Shown here piece by piece: positions 29,501-36,012 of a DNA stretch of 64,000 bases. The stretch's first letter is position 1, and the number at the start of each line of letters is the position of its first letter. A program made the position numbers and the translations under genes. The stretch comes from a bacterium. Its GTDB lineage: Bacteria > Patescibacteriota > Microgenomatia > UBA1406 > GWC2-37-13. The notes beneath the pieces are model-generated. The model was not told the origin of the DNA and did not search any database. It saw only the letters and a list, made by a program, of their open reading frames with translations. The stretch lies in assembly GCA_021789995.1 (NCBI GenBank), contig JAJYIQ010000001.1:1-64000 (forward strand), in the 5' to 3' direction.

Positions 29501-32241
29501 TCACTCATAGGTAGCTTAAACCCGGTACCCATATAGCCGTTGGCTAGACCACCTTCAGTAACACTACCGTTGCAACTAAGATATTGACCGACATAGTTAA
29601 ACCACCAACTTGGTCGAGATGATTCATATGTCCAAGCAGAAATCGTAACTTGTGTTCGGTCACCAAAATCAATGCTTCCTGTATCAACTTTTCCGTAGTT
29701 ATAGGTAGAGCCGGAATAACTGAAATAACCGGAATTCCCAAATTTCCCAGCAGCCAAAGTAGGCAATGTACATCCGGTGCCCGTGCAGGCGGCTGTCCCA
29801 TTATTCCCGTTGCCGCTGGCGTCTTTGACTTCACCCGGAGTCCCGTTCCAACTGCTTTCATCCATTTTCCAATAGCCGACCAGACCCTGAGAAAGATAAA
29901 CAGAATTGCCTGAACCTAAGGAAACTGAGGTTCCGGAAATTGAACCTACTGAGTTATAGTCGGCCTTGGCTTGACTGGAAGACCGGATATAATTATAAAA
30001 CTTAATCTCATCAAGAAAGCCGTTAAAGTAGTTGGTGTTGTCAAAACCTGCTTTAATAGAAGATGCATTGATAGCAGAACCAGAACCAATAGTAATTTCT
30101 ACATGTTGCCAATTGCCAGCTATAATAGTTCTGGTAGATTTTCCATTAACATAATAGGTAGGAGTACCTGAAAAACCATTAGCTGTTAAAATGCCAGAGG
30201 AGATAGTAATTGTGTGTGTACCTTCATCCAGATCCATGATAGATTCGGTAGTTGTTTTAGGTTTAACCCAAAAAGAGATGGTTTGAACATTAGTTAAAGA
30301 GCTGCCGGCCGTAACTTTGGCAGAAGAGGAACCACTAAAACTTAAACATTTTCCATAAACACACTGGTCTTCGTTGACCCAAGTGGCATTACTTATTATG
30401 CCGTTATTTTTATTGGGGGAGGCATCAAAAGCAGTACTTCCTTGACCGTCATCCAAATGCCAGTTTAAAGTAGGGGGAGTAGGACAGCTGGAATTGATCA
30501 AAAAGTTAGAATTAGAGGTAGTAGAAGAAAAAGCCACCGTTTTCCCTTTCCAGGGGTTTTCATTTTGGTCAGTTACACTAAGGTTATAAAAAGCATAAGT
30601 GCCGATACCAGCCCATGTTCTGGCGCTGCCAGGAGAGGAAGAAGTGATAGCAATAGTACTTTGGTTGCCACAGTTGGTTAAGCTCCCAAAATTCATAGAA
30701 CCATTATTGGTAACTCCTCCGGAACCGACTACCATCCCCCCTGACGAGGTGTTTTTCCATATACCACTTTTGCTGATAACAAAAGTTCCTGCCTGAACGT
30801 TTCCTGAACTTTGGATTAGAGTTCCCCCAATGGTAAAAACTCCGTTGGTTGCTAAGCTGTAGGTAGACATGTTTAAAGTTCCAGAAGAAAAAAGCAGAGC
30901 TTGGTTTAAACCAGATAAATTAATATCAGAACCGAGGGTCACAATCCCAGAAGATTTATTAATGGTAAAAGTACCAGTAGGAAAATTTGAGATTTGGGTT
31001 AAATTCTGGTTATTTGTTCCAGACATGGTAAGGGAAGTGTTACCAGTGATTGTGCTCCCAGTATCAGCAATAACATTGCCTTGAGCGACGATTGTGCCCG
31101 GGCCATTAATGTTTAAACCACTTGTTCCATTGCGTTGCATAGTTAAAGTCCCAGCCACTGTCATGACTGTCCCCGAGGTGAATGTAACAGAACTTCCGCA
31201 ATTTGAAGAATTGTTTTGAATTAATACATTATATAAAGTGATAGAACCTGCTACAGTGGAGGTACTGCAAGGAGGTGCAAGTAAAAGAGTACTTCCGGTC
31301 GTTATCACATTACCGGCGATATAAGTTAATGTGTTTCCCATTCTGATATTGTTAACCAAAATTAGATTACCTGAGGTTTTATTGATTGTTAGAGATGGAA
31401 TAGCTGGATAATCGATAACTCCTCCGGTAATTGTTTGATCTGTGGTTCCCCGAACAGTTATTACAGCTGTTCCGTTAACTCCCATATTGTTTAGGGTAGT
31501 GATGTCTCCCAGAGCGATAATATTTCCCGGGCCGTTAACAGAACCGCTATTATTTACATTAAAAGTAAGTGTATTATTGACAGTTAATGTCGTACCCGCA
31601 GCTAAATTATAAGAATCATTGAAGGTATTGTTTCCGAAACTTAATTTATAAAAAGTAGCTGAACCCGTGATTGTGGCAGCGTTGGCGTTTCCGCCTTTGG
31701 CAAAAATAACCGTCCCGGTATTGTGGTTAAAAGTACCTCCGTTGATGGTGAAAACTGAACCGGCAGCACCTCCCATGAGGAGGAAATTTCCGCTTGTTGA
31801 AGTAAAAGTTCCGCCGGTAAGAGAATATGTAAAGTAACTACTGCCGGGATTAATAGTGATGCTTCCTGAACCTCCGGTAAATGTTCCTCCTGTTTGAGAC
31901 CAGCCGGAAGCTCCTAAAGTAATAGTGGCGGTAGTGGTTTGGGTGATGCTGCCGGAATAGGTAATATCTATAGACACTCCTGCTACAGAGATAACAGAAC
32001 CAGCGGGAATGGTAGAGTTAGCAGTAGAAGCGGAATTAAAGGTGGCAACGTCCGAGGTGCCTGGACAGCCGTTAGTACCTGTTCCTCCTGACCAGTTACC
32101 GCAGGTCGTCCAGAGTCCATCCCCACCTCCATTAGTCCAAGTTGCAGTAGCAGCTTGGACTTGTTTTGGGAAAAAGAGAAACAGCCCCAAAAAAAATATA
32201 AAAACGGCTGAAAATAGAATTATTAAATTAACCGACCTCAT
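26503..32241 (-). CDS. Giant secreted surface protein with six LamG domains
   Basis: 1912 residues. Signal peptide (LIILFSAVFIFFLGLFLFFPKQVQA), then about 600 residues of beta-helix-like repeats rich in Thr, Ser, Asn and Gly, then six concanavalin-A-like LamG domains. Each opens with a PVGYWKMDEG...DSSGNGNDGT-type motif and closes with VDDVKIYNYARTPDQI-type strands. Such domains bind glycans or proteins at the cell surface. The C terminus AAVRFGP is shared with the truncated paralogue at 32643. The gene overlaps the upstream small membrane protein by 4 bases (ATGA). It has no nearby template repeat, so it is not a DGR target. Confidence 0.88.
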   Translation of the reverse strand: MRSVNLIILFSAVFIFFLGLFLFFPKQVQAATATWTNGGGDGLWTTCGNWSGGTGTNGCPGTSDVATFNSASTANSTIPAGSVISVAGVSIDITYSGSITQTTTATITLGASGWSQTGGTFTGGSGSITINPGSSYFTYSLTGGTFTSTSGNFLLMGGAAGSVFTINGGTFNHNTGTVIFAKGGNANAATITGSATFYKLSFGNNTFNDSYNLAAGTTLTVNNTLTFNVNNSGSVNGPGNIIALGDITTLNNMGVNGTAVITVRGTTDQTITGGVIDYPAIPSLTINKTSGNLILVNNIRMGNTLTYIAGNVITTGSTLLLAPPCSTSTVAGSITLYNVLIQNNSSNCGSSVTFTSGTVMTVAGTLTMQRNGTSGLNINGPGTIVAQGNVIADTGSTITGNTSLTMSGTNNQNLTQISNFPTGTFTINKSSGIVTLGSDINLSGLNQALLFSSGTLNMSTYSLATNGVFTIGGTLIQSSGNVQAGTFVISKSGIWKNTSSGGMVVGSGGVTNNGSMNFGSLTNCGNQSTIAITSSSPGSARTWAGIGTYAFYNLSVTDQNENPWKGKTVAFSSTTSNSNFLINSSCPTPPTLNWHLDDGQGSTAFDASPNKNNGIISNATWVNEDQCVYGKCLSFSGSSSAKVTAGSSLTNVQTISFWVKPKTTTESIMDLDEGTHTITISSGILTANGFSGTPTYYVNGKSTRTIIAGNWQHVEITIGSGSAINASSIKAGFDNTNYFNGFLDEIKFYNYIRSSSQAKADYNSVGSISGTSVSLGSGNSVYLSQGLVGYWKMDESSWNGTPGEVKDASGNGNNGTAACTGTGCTLPTLAAGKFGNSGYFSYSGSTYNYGKVDTGSIDFGDRTQVTISAWTYESSRPSWWFNYVGQYLSCNGSVTEGGLANGYMGTGFKLPMSDGKCYAAAGSAPPLNGWHFMTGTYDGKYVRYFLDGVLKASTAATGTHKLNQNYQTNIYFGEGDSSHHFIGNVDEVRIYNRALSPAEVRQLYNFAPGPVAYYKFDEGKNGTCGSGKDVCDTSGNANDGSWNGTGTNHWTTGKYGKAGGFNGSNDYVSGSNAIVLNNMTVEAWVKTKINNYSVGGTIVEGQYNNGGPFYFSINGSNPMIWYHTTSVTSFGGSTSVSDGLWHHVAFTFDGTTGIIYTDGKHDGQSTAISGNLASMPSAPLIGKEAGNRWYFNGSLDDVKIYNYARTPDQIMEDMNARTDSGVSLQGVTSFGKGPVGYWKMDEGYGTTAHDSSGNGKDGTINGASWSQNGKFGKALKFRNAASDRVVTPLASNLTNNMAMSAWVNWQGGTGGIQDILFNGSYDNGTGWAVEVNSADSNHLAILCHNVDTATSTVTLPTNSWQHLVVQKNNGTWEMYINGVKKTLGGGTTCNPNTPTIETVIGNYNSAGPTGSFNGLIDEVKIYNYALTSDEVLTEYNHGSALILGALGSNSSYSPNSSAQQYCVPGSSDPCAAPVAEWNFEEGKNGTCTGGKDVCDTSGNGNDGTWSGTGTNHWTTGKFGKAGLFNGSNDWVSAPNSTSIQNLPNSDFTFEMWMNVPNWNQKEYFSKGAWNYGWNISGEYGLPEFWIVFPTATATASPATAPSVNMWHHYAWVFSTATQSFVLYVDGVRQALSIYSQNGSGTYAGDSSYNLVAGARSADKAIPMSGSIDDVKIYNYARTPAQIAWDYNRGEPVAWYKFNECTGTNIHDSSGNNLTGTLATGSLTAGTCSDGTNTTIWNKGATGKYGASLYLDGSNDQVNFSSGPDISGSQGTISFWIDPSDLSGDSEQGVYGNSAGSYMFQKSWASTGFSFWIDNYSVDLNAGDIPQGAWTHVTLTWDDVAMVRNIYLNGALKVHNTSWFDTPAATLAFIGNRDSGGKRFKGQVDDFRIYNYVLTSTQIKALYNNNAAVRFGP

Positions 32242-32627
32242 GGTTTTAAAAGACCTGTTTTTGTAAGACTAATAATGGTTTTAATGCCTGGATCATAAAT
32301 TATGGTCCAGTTATTGTAAATAATTAAAATATCTCCTGCTTGAGCGTTGGCAAATAAGGGATTTTTATTCCGAAGAAGCTTAATATCTTTAATTATGCCA
32401 AAAGTGCCTGTTTGGTCATCAGGAAATTCAAATAGTTTATTTGCTTCAGAAAGATCCTGGTTTTTGTTAATAGTATCCTGAGTGATGGTTTTTGTTTTTT
32501 CTAAGGAGGAAAGAATCTGTTGGTCATATAGCAAATCAGAGGCTTTATGGACAAGGAAAATTATCAGAAATATCAATAAAGTTATTGCGATTAATTTAGA
32601 CAAAGATTTAATTTTAAACGTTTTCAT
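32238..32627 (-). CDS. Small membrane-anchored protein of unknown function
   Basis: 129 residues: one N-terminal membrane helix (LIAITLLIFLIIFLVHKASDLLY) and an extracytoplasmic domain containing NAQAGDILIIYNNWTIIYDPGIKTIISL. I recognise no function. It sits between two LamG-type genes in one transcription unit, coupled to the giant protein by an ATGA overlap, which suggests a shared role at the surface. Confidence 0.75.
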   Translation of the reverse strand: MKTFKIKSLSKLIAITLLIFLIIFLVHKASDLLYDQQILSSLEKTKTITQDTINKNQDLSEANKLFEFPDDQTGTFGIIKDIKLLRNKNPLFANAQAGDILIIYNNWTIIYDPGIKTIISLTKTGLLKP

Positions 32628-32642
32628 AGTTATAGTCAGTTG

Positions 32643-33059
32643 TTAAGGTCCAAATCTTACCGCCGCATTTTCATTATAAAGAGTTTTTACCTGTACTGCC
32701 GTTAAGGGATAGTCAAAGATCCTCACATCATCGCATGAGCTCATGACTTGGTTTAGCTTCCCCAACGACTGGGTATCCAGATTAATTTGATAAGTGGTGC
32801 CGGTTGTCAGTGTCGGATTACCGCTGGTATTATTCACCAAGGTTAACTGTTTTCTTTTTCCCCAGTCAGAAAGCTCTCCCGGCCAAGGGACAGCATAGAC
32901 GGAATGGCCGTATTTAAGAAAAAGGAAAATGCCGGTAAGAATGATAAGGGCAGCAAAGGAATAAAGGAGAGTCGACCTTACAGACAGGGTGCGAATAGAT
33001 GTTAACCGGCGAATGATTGGCAGATTAGCCGGTATTTGCCAATACTTTTTGTGATTCAC
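32643..33059 (-). CDS. Truncated surface protein: DUF2341-like start fused to the last strands of a LamG domain
   Basis: 138 residues, GTG start with TATACG 7 bases upstream. A membrane helix (SFAALIILTGIFLFLKYG) and WGKRKQLTLVNNTSGN...YQINLDTQS (DUF2341-like) are followed directly by DDVRIFDYPLTAVQVKTLYNENAAVRFGP, which is only the C-terminal end of a LamG repeat. Domains that should lie between are missing. The last ~40 bases nearly match the 3' end of the giant LamG gene (26514 onwards), pointing to deletion between paralogues. It may still be expressed as a small anchored protein. Confidence 0.7.
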   Translation of the reverse strand: MNHKKYWQIPANLPIIRRLTSIRTLSVRSTLLYSFAALIILTGIFLFLKYGHSVYAVPWPGELSDWGKRKQLTLVNNTSGNPTLTTGTTYQINLDTQSLGKLNQVMSSCDDVRIFDYPLTAVQVKTLYNENAAVRFGP

Positions 33060-33156
33060 ATTTATTCGTATATTTAACTTCCGAATATTTTATATGGTTT
33101 AAGGCTAAAAGTATTATTTTTATTATATAGGAATACTGTCTCGAGTTTATAATCGG

Positions 33157-34218
33157 TTAAAATTGCTTGAGGAATCGGATATCCCCGCTGTACAAATCCC
33201 TGATTTCCGATAATCCCAACTTCATCATCAGACACCGTTCCGGCCCGAAGCCAAAAGCCCAACCGGTATAGACATCGGGATCGATACCGCCGGCGCGCAG
33301 GACATTGGGATGGATCATTCCCGATCCCCCAAGTTCCAGCCAGCCGGATTTGCAGACGCGACACTTTTTGCCATTAACCGTTCCGGTTCCACCGCATACA
33401 TTGCATGATATATCAGTTTCGAAAGACGGCTCGGTAAATTGAAAATGATGCGGACGCAGCCGGATCTCGCGATCCGGACCAAAGAAATTCTTGGCGAAAT
33501 AATCAATTGTTCCTTTTAGGTGAGTAATATTGATTCCGCGGTCGACCACCATTCCCTCGAACTGGTAGAACATCGGTGCATGGGTGGCATCCCAGTTGCG
33601 GCGGTAGCATTTGGCGATATTGATCATCCGAATCGGCGCCTGCCTGCCGGCAGGCAGGGTTTTCCTCACTCGTTCCATTTCCCGCACCTGTCCGGACGAC
33701 GTATGCGGTGTCAGGACCATTTTAGCCAATTTCGCGTGTTCGGGAACATCGATATAAAACGTTTCGAAATCGTCGCGGGCCGGATGGCCTTTGGGCATAT
33801 TAAGGGCCTCAAAAGAATAATATTCCCATTCGACTTCCGGATAAGACATGCGGACAAAACCGATCTTTTCGAAAATCCGGCTGATTTCCTCGATAGCGTA
33901 AGTGATCGGATGGAGGGTCCCATGCAGATACGGTTTGCCGGGGAGGGTGATATCGACCGTCTGTTCCGTCCCGCTTTTTTCCAACAATTCCTGTTTTTTG
34001 GTTTCGATCAGCCGGCCAATTGAGCTTTTTAGCTCGTTTAGTTTTTGCCCGTAATCTTTTTTTTCTTCCGCCGGAACATTTTTAATGTCTTTGAGCAGGT
34101 TGTTGATAATGCCGTTTCTTCCTAAGTACTTAATCTGCAGCTGGTCTAAAGGAGCGATAGAGCTTATCTTATCAATCTCTTTTTGAATTTTACCTGCTTC
34201 ACTTGTAAAATCTTCCAT
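33157..34218 (-). CDS. pheS: Phenylalanine--tRNA ligase alpha subunit
   Basis: 353 residues: N-terminal coiled coil (about 1-85), then the class II core with motif 2 around IRMINIAKCYRRNWDATHAPMFYQFEG and motif 3 GWAFGFGPERCLMMKLG. Two CxxC pairs (CNVCGG, CRVCKSG) form a small zinc-like insert before motif 3. Just before motif 2 a six-to-seven-residue LPAGRQA is encoded by a perfect 20-bp palindrome and looks like an inserted element. Promoter immediately upstream. Confidence 0.94.
   Translation of the reverse strand: MEDFTSEAGKIQKEIDKISSIAPLDQLQIKYLGRNGIINNLLKDIKNVPAEEKKDYGQKLNELKSSIGRLIETKKQELLEKSGTEQTVDITLPGKPYLHGTLHPITYAIEEISRIFEKIGFVRMSYPEVEWEYYSFEALNMPKGHPARDDFETFYIDVPEHAKLAKMVLTPHTSSGQVREMERVRKTLPAGRQAPIRMINIAKCYRRNWDATHAPMFYQFEGMVVDRGINITHLKGTIDYFAKNFFGPDREIRLRPHHFQFTEPSFETDISCNVCGGTGTVNGKKCRVCKSGWLELGGSGMIHPNVLRAGGIDPDVYTGWAFGFGPERCLMMKLGLSEIRDLYSGDIRFLKQF
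33639..33658. repeat. 20-bp perfect palindrome inside pheS (LPAGRQ element)
   Basis: CCTGCCTGCCGGCAGGCAGG, encoding LPAGRQ in the pheS frame. From general knowledge, the peptide LPAGRQ recurs in unrelated proteins of CPR bacteria, so I read this as a dispersed palindromic element tolerated in a coding sequence. The only other partial match I noticed in the window is a 10-bp coincidence in pheT near 25018. Confidence 0.75.
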
Positions 34219-34226
34219 TAAAGCAA

Positions 34227-34255
34227 ATTATAGCCAAATAGAATTTAAAAAACAA
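34227..34255 (-). promoter_or_regulatory. Promoter of pheS (leaderless geometry)
   Basis: TTGTTT (34255-34250), 17-bp spacer, TATAAT (34232-34227), 8 bases, ATG at 34218. The GTAACAATACGCTGG palindrome lies about 20 bp upstream of the -35 box. Confidence 0.75.
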
Positions 34256-34274
34256 CTATGTAAGAATATCTCCC

Positions 34275-34303
34275 ATAGTAAAACCAGCGTATTGTTACAC
34301 TGG
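34275..34303 (-). promoter_or_regulatory. GTAACAATACRCTGG motif, copy 2, fully palindromic (upstream of pheS)
   Basis: Minus strand CCAGTGTA-ACAA-TACGCTGG (34303-34284; 7 of 8 arm positions complementary), followed by TTTTACTATG. It sits between the TrpR-like gene and the pheS promoter. It could be an operator for pheS or a terminator of the TrpR-like gene: the hairpin plus TTTT fits either. Confidence 0.6.
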
Positions 34304-34305
34304 AA

Positions 34306-34743
34306 TCAGAGACCAGTTTCTTTTTTGCGCTCAAGACGGAATTTTCGCTGCCAAGCAGCGGACCAACTTGCTCTATAGACTCCAGGAGCAAAAATATCAT
34401 TAAATAATTGTTCAAATAACAAAGCGATCTTATCTATAGAGATAATATCTTTTAACGCCGGTACTATACCATGGCTGGATTCCATCATAATCCGGTACTT
34501 GGAAATCGTGGTGAAGGAAACCTTTAAAACTTTTTTTATAATCTCGCAGTCAACCTCTTTCAGCAACAGGTAAACAATCGCGATCCGTTTTACAATCATT
34601 ACTCTTTCAGACGGGCTTAAAAGTTCGAATAATATTTTATTGAATTCGGTTTTATTACGATTATGGCCGACAACCTCATAAAATACGGAGAAAATTTTTT
34701 CGTATGATTCCGGCCCGATTCGGTACGGGAATATTCTAACCAT
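34306..34743 (-). CDS. TrpR/YerC-like helix-turn-helix regulator
   Basis: 145 residues. The middle, LLSPSERVMIVKRIAIVYLLL...EIIKKVLKVSFTTISKYRIMME, has the layout of TrpR-superfamily proteins: an S-ER helix, then a turn, then a recognition helix with TTISKYR. Ligand residues of true TrpR cannot be assigned. It is flanked on both sides by copies of the GTAACAATACRCTGG motif, one ending 7 bases before its ATG, which suggests autoregulation. Located between rplT and pheS. Confidence 0.75.
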   Translation of the reverse strand: MVRIFPYRIGPESYEKIFSVFYEVVGHNRNKTEFNKILFELLSPSERVMIVKRIAIVYLLLKEVDCEIIKKVLKVSFTTISKYRIMMESSHGIVPALKDIISIDKIALLFEQLFNDIFAPGVYRASWSAAWQRKFRLERKKETGL

Positions 34744-34750
34744 ATATCAT

Positions 34751-34765
34751 GTAACAATACACTGG
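34751..34765 (+). promoter_or_regulatory. GTAACAATACRCTGG motif, copy 4 (opposite orientation, at the TrpR-like gene start)
   Basis: GTAACAATACACTGG reads on the plus strand, 7 bases upstream of the ATG of the TrpR-like gene, inverted relative to the other three copies and without the TTTTACTAT extension. Confidence 0.55.
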
Positions 34766-34859
34766 AATTGGATTTTTGTCTATGGATTATAATCCACAAA
34801 TGAAGGTATACGGCGCAATACAATATGTTTTCTTCTTTAAATATACAAACTTAATTCCC

Positions 34860-34884
34860 TATAGTAAAACCAGCGTATTGTTAC
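34860..34884 (-). promoter_or_regulatory. GTAACAATACRCTGG motif, copy 3 (after rplT)
   Basis: Minus strand CGTAACAATACG-CTGGTTTTACTATAGG about 10 bases after the rplT stop. The inner palindrome is CGTA/TACG where copies 1 and 4 have TGTA/TACA, a paired change that keeps the symmetry. Confidence 0.6.
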
Positions 34885-34894
34885 GAAATGAGTA

Positions 34895-35239
34895 TTATTT
34901 GATTTTATCCACAATCTTTTCGAAGACCTGCGGGTTTTCGACGGCGATTTGAGCAAGAATTTTCCGGTCGAGTCCTACCTTTTTTGTTTTCAACCGGCTG
35001 ATAAATTGACTGTAGGTCATTCCCATTGTGCGAAGTGCCGCATTCAACCGGATAATCCATAATGAACGGAAATCCCTTTTTTTCAACTTTCTTCCGGCAA
35101 AAGCATATTCACCGGCATGCAATACGGCTTCTTTTGCTTTTTTGAATTGCTTGTGGCGGGTCATCCAATAGCCTTTGGCCAGCTTCAAAATTTTTTTGTG
35201 CCGCCTGCGAGTTGTCATTCCGCCCTTTACTCTGACCAT
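34895..35239 (-). CDS. rplT: 50S ribosomal protein L20
   Basis: 114 residues, MVRVKGGMTTRRRHKKILKLAKGYW...; complete L20 with the basic N-terminal extension and the C-terminal RKILAQIAVENPQVFEKIV domain. Third ribosomal gene of thrS-infC-rpmI-rplT. In many bacteria L20 represses its own operon by binding the leader; no leader of that type was recognised here. Confidence 0.95.
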   Translation of the reverse strand: MVRVKGGMTTRRRHKKILKLAKGYWMTRHKQFKKAKEAVLHAGEYAFAGRKLKKRDFRSLWIIRLNAALRTMGMTYSQFISRLKTKKVGLDRKILAQIAVENPQVFEKIVDKIK

Positions 35240-35272
35240 ATTAAATAATTTTCAATATTTAACTTTCAATTT

Positions 35273-35467
35273 TTAAACACCAAGCATTTTTTTCAACTTG
35301 TTCTTAAATGTTCCCGTTATGGATTTCATTTGTTTCAAGCTACGCAATGCCCGTTTGCTTTTGTTTGAGCGTAAATGCCGGCGAAACGGCGATCGGTGCA
35401 TCAATTTGCCGTTACCCGATACTTTAAATCTGGCGACGGCGGATTTTCTGGTTTTTTGTTTTCCCAT
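35273..35467 (-). CDS. rpmI: 50S ribosomal protein L35
   Basis: 64 residues, MGKQKTRKSAVARFKVSGNGKLMHRSPFRRHLRSNKS..., full length for L35. Between infC and rplT, the conserved bacterial order. Confidence 0.95.
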   Translation of the reverse strand: MGKQKTRKSAVARFKVSGNGKLMHRSPFRRHLRSNKSKRALRSLKQMKSITGTFKNKLKKMLGV

Positions 35468-35478
35468 AAATGTTTATA

Positions 35479-36012
35479 TTATTTTTTCCGTGCGACAACG
35501 GCCCGGATCACCCTTCCTTCAATTTTCGGCTCCTTGGAAATATTGATTTCACCCAAACTGACGATAAATTTTCTGACTAAATCAAAAGCCATGGGTTTCT
35601 TACCCATTTCCCGACCCCGAAGGGTCAAATTTATGCGCAATTGGTGTCCTCCATCAAGAAATTCATGGCCCTTATGTTCCAGCCTTTCCAAATCGGCCGG
35701 ACCGATAAAAAGAGACAAACTAAGATCCTTGACGGTGCTTTTTTTGACGCCTTTTTTGGCTTCTTTTTGTTTCTTTTCTTCCTGATACAGAAACTTTTTG
35801 AAATCGATTATCTTGGCAACCGGCGGTTGCGCTTGCGGCGCAATCAATACCAGATCCAATTCTTTCTCCAGGGCGATCCGCAGGGCTTCAGCCTTGGTCA
35901 TCACGCCGATCTGTTTTGCCTGATCGTCAATTACCCGCAAGGTCGGTGCCTCAATCCGGTAATTGGTGTAATAATATTTCCTGGGCTGATATGGCCTACG
36001 AATGATTCTCAA
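35479..36012 (-). CDS. infC: Translation initiation factor IF-3
   Basis: 177 residues: N-terminal domain with YRIEAPTLRVIDDQAKQIGVMTKAEALRIA, linker helix, and C-terminal domain (LRINLTLRGREMGKKPMAFDLVRKF). It binds 30S and checks the start codon. The start overlaps the end of thrS by 17 bases. Confidence 0.95.
   Translation of the reverse strand: MRIIRRPYQPRKYYYTNYRIEAPTLRVIDDQAKQIGVMTKAEALRIALEKELDLVLIAPQAQPPVAKIIDFKKFLYQEEKKQKEAKKGVKKSTVKDLSLSLFIGPADLERLEHKGHEFLDGGHQLRINLTLRGREMGKKPMAFDLVRKFIVSLGEINISKEPKIEGRVIRAVVARKK

Noticed and set aside
26700-29900. Repeated segments in the LamG gene as a CRISPR array
   Set aside because: Repeat spacing is several hundred bases and the similarity is protein-level domain repetition; no cas genes in the window.
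26503-32241. LamG protein as a second DGR target
   Set aside because: No segment resembles the TR and its repeats differ at all bases, not only adenines.
33074-33364. Frame overlapping the end of pheS
   Set aside because: It overlaps the conserved motif 3 region of pheS out of frame.
34275-34303. GTAACAATACRCTGG copies as plain rho-independent terminators
   Set aside because: Only this copy can form a full stem; the others have 4-bp cores and the motif also occurs inverted before a start codon. Kept as an alternative in the finding.
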